From Streptomyces sp. LUP30 (GTDB taxonomy: Bacteria; Actinomycetota; Actinomycetes; Streptomycetales; Streptomycetaceae): DNA of 55,126 nt. Location of the stretch: contig NZ_MJAJ01000059.1 in the NCBI RefSeq assembly GCF_001746365.1, positions 1 to 55,126 on the forward strand, given 5' to 3'. Shown piece by piece: positions 51,422-55,126 of the stretch. A model generated the notes under the pieces. The model was not told where the DNA came from, did no database searches, and saw nothing but the letters and a program-made list of their open reading frames with translations. The first letter of the stretch is position 1. The number at the start of each line of letters is the position of its first letter. The position numbers and the translations under genes are program-made.

Positions 51422-53044
51422 ATGAGCACAGGGGAACCCCACAGACGGGTCGTCGACGGCCGCTTCGAGCTGGTCGAGCGGCTCGGCGGCGGAGGAATGG
51501 GTCTGGTGTGGCGCGCGCACGATCTCGCGCTGCACCGGGACGTGGCGGTGAAGGAGGTCCGGCCGCCCGACCCGGACCTGGCCGAGTACGACCCCGAGGG
51601 CGCGCGCACGCTGCGCGAGCGCGTCCTGCGGGAGGCCCGCGCGCTGGCGCGCGTCCACCACCCCAACGTCGTCACCATCCACCACATCGTCGACGGCGGT
51701 GAGCGCACGTATCCATGGATCGTCATGGAACTGGTCGAGGGGGGCTCCCTCCAGGACCGGCTGCAACGTGGCCCGATGCCCCCGGCCGAGGCCGCGCGCC
51801 TGGGGCGCGAGGTGCTGGCCGCACTGCGCGCCGCGCACGCCGTCGGGATCGAGCACCGGGACGTGAAGCCCGCCAACGTTCTGCTGCGCCCCGACGGGCG
51901 GCCGGTGCTCACCGACTTCGGCATCGCCGCCGTCCGCGAGTCCGCCCAGCTCACCGCGACCGGCGCCGTCATCGGCTCGCCCGACTTCATGGCGCCGGAA
52001 CGGGTCGGCGGCAAGGAGGGCGGGCCCGCCGCCGACCTCTGGTCGCTGGCGATGATGCTCTACGTCGCCGTGGAGGGCAGCCATCCGCTGCGCAGGGCGA
52101 GCACGCTCGCCACCCTGGCCGCCGTGCTCGGCGAGGACGTGCCCGCGCCCCGCCGGGCGGGGCCGCTGACCGCCGTCCTCGGCGCGCTGCTCGTCCGGGA
52201 TCCGCGGGCCCGGCCCGAGGCGTCGGAGGTCGACCGGATGCTCGCGGCCGCGGCCGGCCAGGCGCCGCCCGAGCCCTCGCCGCCCGCCCCGCCGACCTCC
52301 TATCCCCTCGCCCCGCCCGCGTTCGGCGATGCCACGCCCGCCGTGCCGCCCACCGGTCCCGCGCTTCGAGCGCCCCGGCCGCGCGTCACCGTGCTGGCCG
52401 GGGCCTTCGCCGCCGCCGCCCTCTCGGGCGTCCTGATGTGGGCGCTGCTCCCGCACCTCCTCACGGACGCGGGCGACGACAGCGGCGCCTCGCCCCTGCC
52501 GGACATCGCCGTGTCGTCGAGCGCCTCGACGGCGCCGGGCGTCCGGCAGACGGCCCGGGCCGCTTCCGGCGGGGCCTCCGCGGGCAAGGTCGACCTGCTC
52601 GCCGGGGACGGCGTCGAACGCACCGTCGCGAAGCTCACCGCGGCCATGGGCGGGTCGAAGGTCACCAGCCTCGCCGTGTACGAGGAGTACGCCATCGCCG
52701 AGGCCCCGGTCGACGGCCGTCCCAAGCTCTACGACCGCTACACGTACCGGGGCGGGGACGTCGCGGTGAAGGACGGCCCGGGCGGCACCGTCATGACCGG
52801 CACGCTCCCCGTCGACCTGCGCCTCTACGACTGGGACGCGGTGTCCGCGCTGCTCGCCCGGGCCGGCCGCACCCTCGGCGTCCCGCAGCCGACGAGCCGT
52901 TACCTGCTGATCAACCCGGCCTCGAGGGTCTTCGGCACCGAACCCACGATGAGCGTCTACCTGTCCGACGACTACGGCAGCGCGTACCTGAAGGCGGATG
53001 TGCACGGCCGGGTGATCGCGACGTATCCGCGCGACGACGGCTGA
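51422..53044 (+). CDS. receptor-type serine/threonine protein kinase
   Basis: The 540-residue protein has an N-terminal Hanks-type kinase domain (about 15-275): glycine loop GGGGMGLVW, catalytic Lys44 in DVAVKEV, catalytic loop HRDVKPANVLL, DFG in TDFGIAAV and the APE-like APERV. A Pro-rich juxtamembrane linker follows, then one membrane segment (about 320-345) and an external domain of about 190 residues with little similarity to PASTA repeats. Known of the family: PknB-type signalling kinases. The external domain probably senses an unknown signal. The gene looks leaderless. Confidence 0.93.
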   Translation: MSTGEPHRRVVDGRFELVERLGGGGMGLVWRAHDLALHRDVAVKEVRPPDPDLAEYDPEGARTLRERVLREARALARVHHPNVVTIHHIVDGGERTYPWIVMELVEGGSLQDRLQRGPMPPAEAARLGREVLAALRAAHAVGIEHRDVKPANVLLRPDGRPVLTDFGIAAVRESAQLTATGAVIGSPDFMAPERVGGKEGGPAADLWSLAMMLYVAVEGSHPLRRASTLATLAAVLGEDVPAPRRAGPLTAVLGALLVRDPRARPEASEVDRMLAAAAGQAPPEPSPPAPPTSYPLAPPAFGDATPAVPPTGPALRAPRPRVTVLAGAFAAAALSGVLMWALLPHLLTDAGDDSGASPLPDIAVSSSASTAPGVRQTARAASGGASAGKVDLLAGDGVERTVAKLTAAMGGSKVTSLAVYEEYAIAEAPVDGRPKLYDRYTYRGGDVAVKDGPGGTVMTGTLPVDLRLYDWDAVSALLARAGRTLGVPQPTSRYLLINPASRVFGTEPTMSVYLSDDYGSAYLKADVHGRVIATYPRDDG

Positions 53045-53259
53045 CCGGTCCGGACGACGACGCCGGGTCCGCTCCCGTCGCCCGCCTGACGGCCGGGGCG
53101 GGGGAGCGGCGGCGAGGGCTCCGGGGGACGAGCAGCAGCGGATCCGGCGTCGGCTTCCGGCGCCGACCCCCAGAGTGTGCGTCCCGCGGAGCCGAACGGC
53201 GGGGTCCCGCGGAGCCGTCACCGGTCCGGGGCGAACTGCCTCGCGTTTCGGCGTGCATG

Positions 53260-53280
53260 ATATATCGGCTTCCGATATAT
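53260..53280. promoter_or_regulatory. PadR operator overlapping a leaderless promoter
   Basis: ATATATCGG (53260-53268) and CCGATATAT (53272-53280) are exact reverse complements around CTT. The right arm overlaps TATATT (53276-53281), a -10 box ending 7 bases before the ATG at 53289. Such ATATATCG palindromes are usual before PadR genes, so autorepression is likely. Confidence 0.7.
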
Positions 53281-53288
53281 TCAGTCGC

Positions 53289-53672
53289 ATGGGATCGAAG
53301 AGCATGACCCAGCCTGCCTTCTTCGTGCTGACAGCCCTCGCCGACCAGCCCAGACACGGCTACGGCATCCTCCGCGAGATAGAGGAACTCTCCGACGGCG
53401 AGGTGCAGTTGAGAGTCGGCACGCTGTACGGCGTGCTCGACCGGCTCACCGCGGACGGGCTCATCGCCCTGGACCGCGAGGAGGTGCAGCAGGGCAGGCT
53501 CAGGCGCTACTACCGCGTCACGGACGAGGGGGTCCGGGCGCTCACCGCCGAGGCCGACCGCATGGCGGCCGGCGCAGGCGCCGCCCGGCGCCGCATCGCC
53601 GAGGGGCGCCACGCCCCCGGCGCCGTCACCCCGCCCGCCCCCGGGCCCGGACTCGCCGGAGGTCTGGCATGA
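53289..53672 (+). CDS. PadR-family transcriptional regulator
   Basis: The 127-residue protein has the PadR winged helix: MTQPAFFVLTALADQPRHGYGILREIEELSDGEVQLRVGTLYGVLDRLTADGLI, with the wing QGRLRRYYRVTDEG. Known of the family: repressors of drug, phenolic or envelope stress genes. I prefer the ATG at 53289 as a leaderless start; an ATG at 53304 lies nearer the domain. Its stop overlaps the membrane-protein start as ATGA, so that protein is its likely regulated partner. Confidence 0.9.
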   Translation: MGSKSMTQPAFFVLTALADQPRHGYGILREIEELSDGEVQLRVGTLYGVLDRLTADGLIALDREEVQQGRLRRYYRVTDEGVRALTAEADRMAAGAGAARRRIAEGRHAPGAVTPPAPGPGLAGGLA

Positions 53673-54691
53673 CCGGTACGACGACCGCCGCGACGACGCT
53701 GCTCGAAGCGCGCTACCGCACCGTCCTGCGCCTGTTGCCCGCGTACTACCGCAGGGAACGCGAGGAGGAGATGGTCGAGGTCTACCTCTGGGACGTCGAC
53801 CGCGACACCCAGGACCAGAGCCGGCCCACGCTCGGCGAGACCGCGAGCATCGCCGCCCTCGCCGTACGCACCCGGCTGGGCGCCGCCGGCGCCGCGCCGC
53901 GCGGCTACGCCCTGCTCGGCTCGGCCGTCCGCCAGTTCGCGCTGGTCGCAGTGCTGCTGCAGGCGGCCGCCGCGGTCGTCGACCGGGTGCTGGAGCTGAC
54001 CTGGGCCGCCACCGGCGGATCCGCCCAGTGGCACATGTTCCTCTCCGGGTTCACCACCGGGGGCAACGTCCGCGGGATCGCCGCCGCGGCGATCTGGCTG
54101 CTGCCCCTGCTGTGGACCGTCTCCTGGTTCGCGCTTCTGCACGGCCGTCGCCGCCTCGCGCAGACCGCTGCCCTCCTGGCCGCGCTGCCCAGCCTGTGGC
54201 CGTTTCTCGCGCCCCTGGTGACGGACGCCTTCCCGCCGGCCACGCCGTACGCCCCCGTGTCCCTGGCCGTCGCCTGGCTCTCGGCCCTGGCGCTGTGCGC
54301 CGCCCACCACCGCGACGCTCCCGCTCCCGCGCTGCCCGTGCTGCCGCCGGGACTGGCCTACCTGGGATGCTGCGTGGTCATGGGCGCCTCGATCGTGCTG
54401 GCGCCGATGGCCGCCGACCCGGTCTGGGCGCCGGCGACCGGTTTCCTGCTGGTCGCGTCCGGGCGCCTGGTGTGGCGGGCCCGGCACGGATCCGGGGGCG
54501 CGGACGTCACCCTGGCGCTCGCCGTCCTGGGGCTGCTGGTCCTCGCGCTGCGGCTGGCCGCGCTGTACCCGTGGACGGTCCTCCCGATGCCCACCGACAC
54601 CCTGGTCGCCTTCGCCCTCCAGGGCACGGCCGCGCTGCTCGTGACCACGGCCCTGGCCGTCGTCGGCGGCCGTGACCTCGCCGTCCGCTGA
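53669..54691 (+). CDS. polytopic membrane protein, PadR partner
   Basis: The 340-residue protein starts with a soluble helical region (EARYRTVLRLLPAYYRREREEEMVEVYLWDVDR) that resembles the short cytoplasmic domains of PadR-linked membrane proteins. About eight hydrophobic segments follow, with Trp-rich loops. No catalytic motif is seen. Such PadR-coupled genes often encode anti-sigma-like or permease-like proteins. The ATG is fixed by the overlap. It ends before a strong hairpin. Confidence 0.75.
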   Translation: MTGTTTAATTLLEARYRTVLRLLPAYYRREREEEMVEVYLWDVDRDTQDQSRPTLGETASIAALAVRTRLGAAGAAPRGYALLGSAVRQFALVAVLLQAAAAVVDRVLELTWAATGGSAQWHMFLSGFTTGGNVRGIAAAAIWLLPLLWTVSWFALLHGRRRLAQTAALLAALPSLWPFLAPLVTDAFPPATPYAPVSLAVAWLSALALCAAHHRDAPAPALPVLPPGLAYLGCCVVMGASIVLAPMAADPVWAPATGFLLVASGRLVWRARHGSGGADVTLALAVLGLLVLALRLAALYPWTVLPMPTDTLVAFALQGTAALLVTTALAVVGGRDLAVR

Positions 54692-54719
54692 CGGACCCGA
54701 CCGACCGACGCAGACACGG

Positions 54720-54759
54720 CGAAGAGGGGCTCGGCGGCCGTCCGCCGAGCCCCTCTTCG
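54720..54759. terminator. bidirectional terminator, perfect 18-bp hairpin
   Basis: The arms 54720-54737 and 54742-54759 are exact reverse complements around CCGT. It lies between the membrane-protein stop and the ferredoxin reductase stop, which are only about 70 bases apart. Confidence 0.85.
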
Positions 54760-54762
54760 TGG

Positions 54763-55126
54763 TTACGCGCCGCTCTCGCGGAGCATGTCCTCGCGCTCGA
54801 CGATCTTCACGCGCTCGCGGCCCTGGGGCTCGCCCAGTGCCTTTTCGGCGGCGTCCAGCCGGTACCAGCCCTCCCAGGTGGTGTAGCGGACGTCGCGTTC
54901 GGCGAGGAAGGCGTCCACGGCCTCGGGTTCCGGCGAGAGGGGCGTGTGCAGGCGGCCGTCCGCGTGGTCGGCCAGCAGGTTCGCCACCGTCTCGTTGGCG
55001 TCGCCCTTGGTGTGGCCGATCAGGCCGATCGGACCGCGCCGGATCCAGCCCGTGACGTACGTGGACTGCAGGTGCTCGCCGGACTCCTGGATGACGCGGC
55101 CGCCCTCGTCCGGGACCGTGCCGGAG
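54763..55126 (-). CDS. ferredoxin-NADP+ reductase, FprA/adrenodoxin-reductase type (C-terminal part)
   Basis: Only the last 121 residues lie in the window; the start is beyond the right edge. The sequence contains STYVTGWIRRGPIGLIGHTKGDANETV, the FAD/NADP region diagnostic of FprA-like reductases. The C-terminal helical part (PEAVDAFLAERDVRYTTWEGWYRLDAAEKALG) includes the usual WxxxxxxD segment. Known reaction: electron transfer from NADPH to ferredoxins serving P450s and other enzymes. No ferredoxin gene is seen on this side. Confidence 0.88.
   Translation of the reverse strand, partial: SGTVPDEGGRVIQESGEHLQSTYVTGWIRRGPIGLIGHTKGDANETVANLLADHADGRLHTPLSPEPEAVDAFLAERDVRYTTWEGWYRLDAAEKALGEPQGRERVKIVEREDMLRESGA

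Noticed and set aside
1..55126. CRISPR arrays, insertion sequences, tRNA or rRNA genes, prophage
   Set aside because: No regular spaced repeats, transposase or integrase motifs, or cloverleaf-like sequences with the expected conserved arms were seen in reading the window.

Overview
The window is very GC-rich chromosomal DNA with strong third-position GC bias and heavy use of GTG starts and ATGA/GTGA stop-start overlaps. Its families (DUF5709, DUF5133, SpoIIE-type PP2C phosphatases with ANTAR/GAF/PAS modules, roadblock proteins, PadR pairs, two-gene graspetide loci) point to Streptomyces or a close relative. I found about 42 protein genes, two of them cut by the window edges. I see no rRNA, tRNA, CRISPR array or insertion sequence.

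Layout. 1-4.8 kb: an anchored peptidoglycan-binding protein (partial), a large sensor phosphatase, a small unknown gene with a notable upstream palindrome, and an RpiR regulator. 4.9-8.6 kb: a GT39 membrane glycosyltransferase after a Tat-exported PAP2 phosphatase that carries an autotransporter-type repeat. 8.7-18.3 kb: a sugar locus with a BadF-type sugar kinase divergent from a ROK regulator, then a lipoprotein sugar-binding protein, two permeases and two large enzyme-like proteins of unknown function. 18.4-22.7 kb: a P-loop small-molecule kinase facing an NTF2-like protein, a beta-phosphoglucomutase and a GH65 disaccharide phosphorylase. The last two would convert a glucose disaccharide to glucose 6-phosphate. 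22.7-27.6 kb: an APC permease with a partner, DUF5709, the soluble transhydrogenase SthA and a small protein.

27.8-32.4 kb: an MMPL exporter whose 3' end overlaps a convergent membrane PP2C phosphatase, a Gfo/Idh/MocA oxidoreductase and a small membrane protein. 32.9-39.5 kb: a PucR regulator followed by a complete five-gene branched-chain-amino-acid-type ABC importer. 39.6-42.7 kb: an aldo/keto reductase, DUF5133, a two-gene graspetide locus (precursor peptide plus ATP-grasp ligase) and a YkvA-like protein. 43-44.1 kb: a membrane protein with 33-residue helical repeats. 44.3-48 kb: a three-subunit molybdenum hydroxylase. 48.1-55.1 kb: unknown conserved genes, a roadblock protein, a receptor-type Ser/Thr kinase, a PadR/membrane-protein pair and the C-terminal end of a ferredoxin-NADP reductase.

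The strongest candidates for little-described biology are the minimal graspetide locus, the sugar operon with two unassigned enzymes, the repeat membrane protein and the PAP2/autotransporter-repeat fusion. Perfect hairpins sit between several convergent gene pairs.
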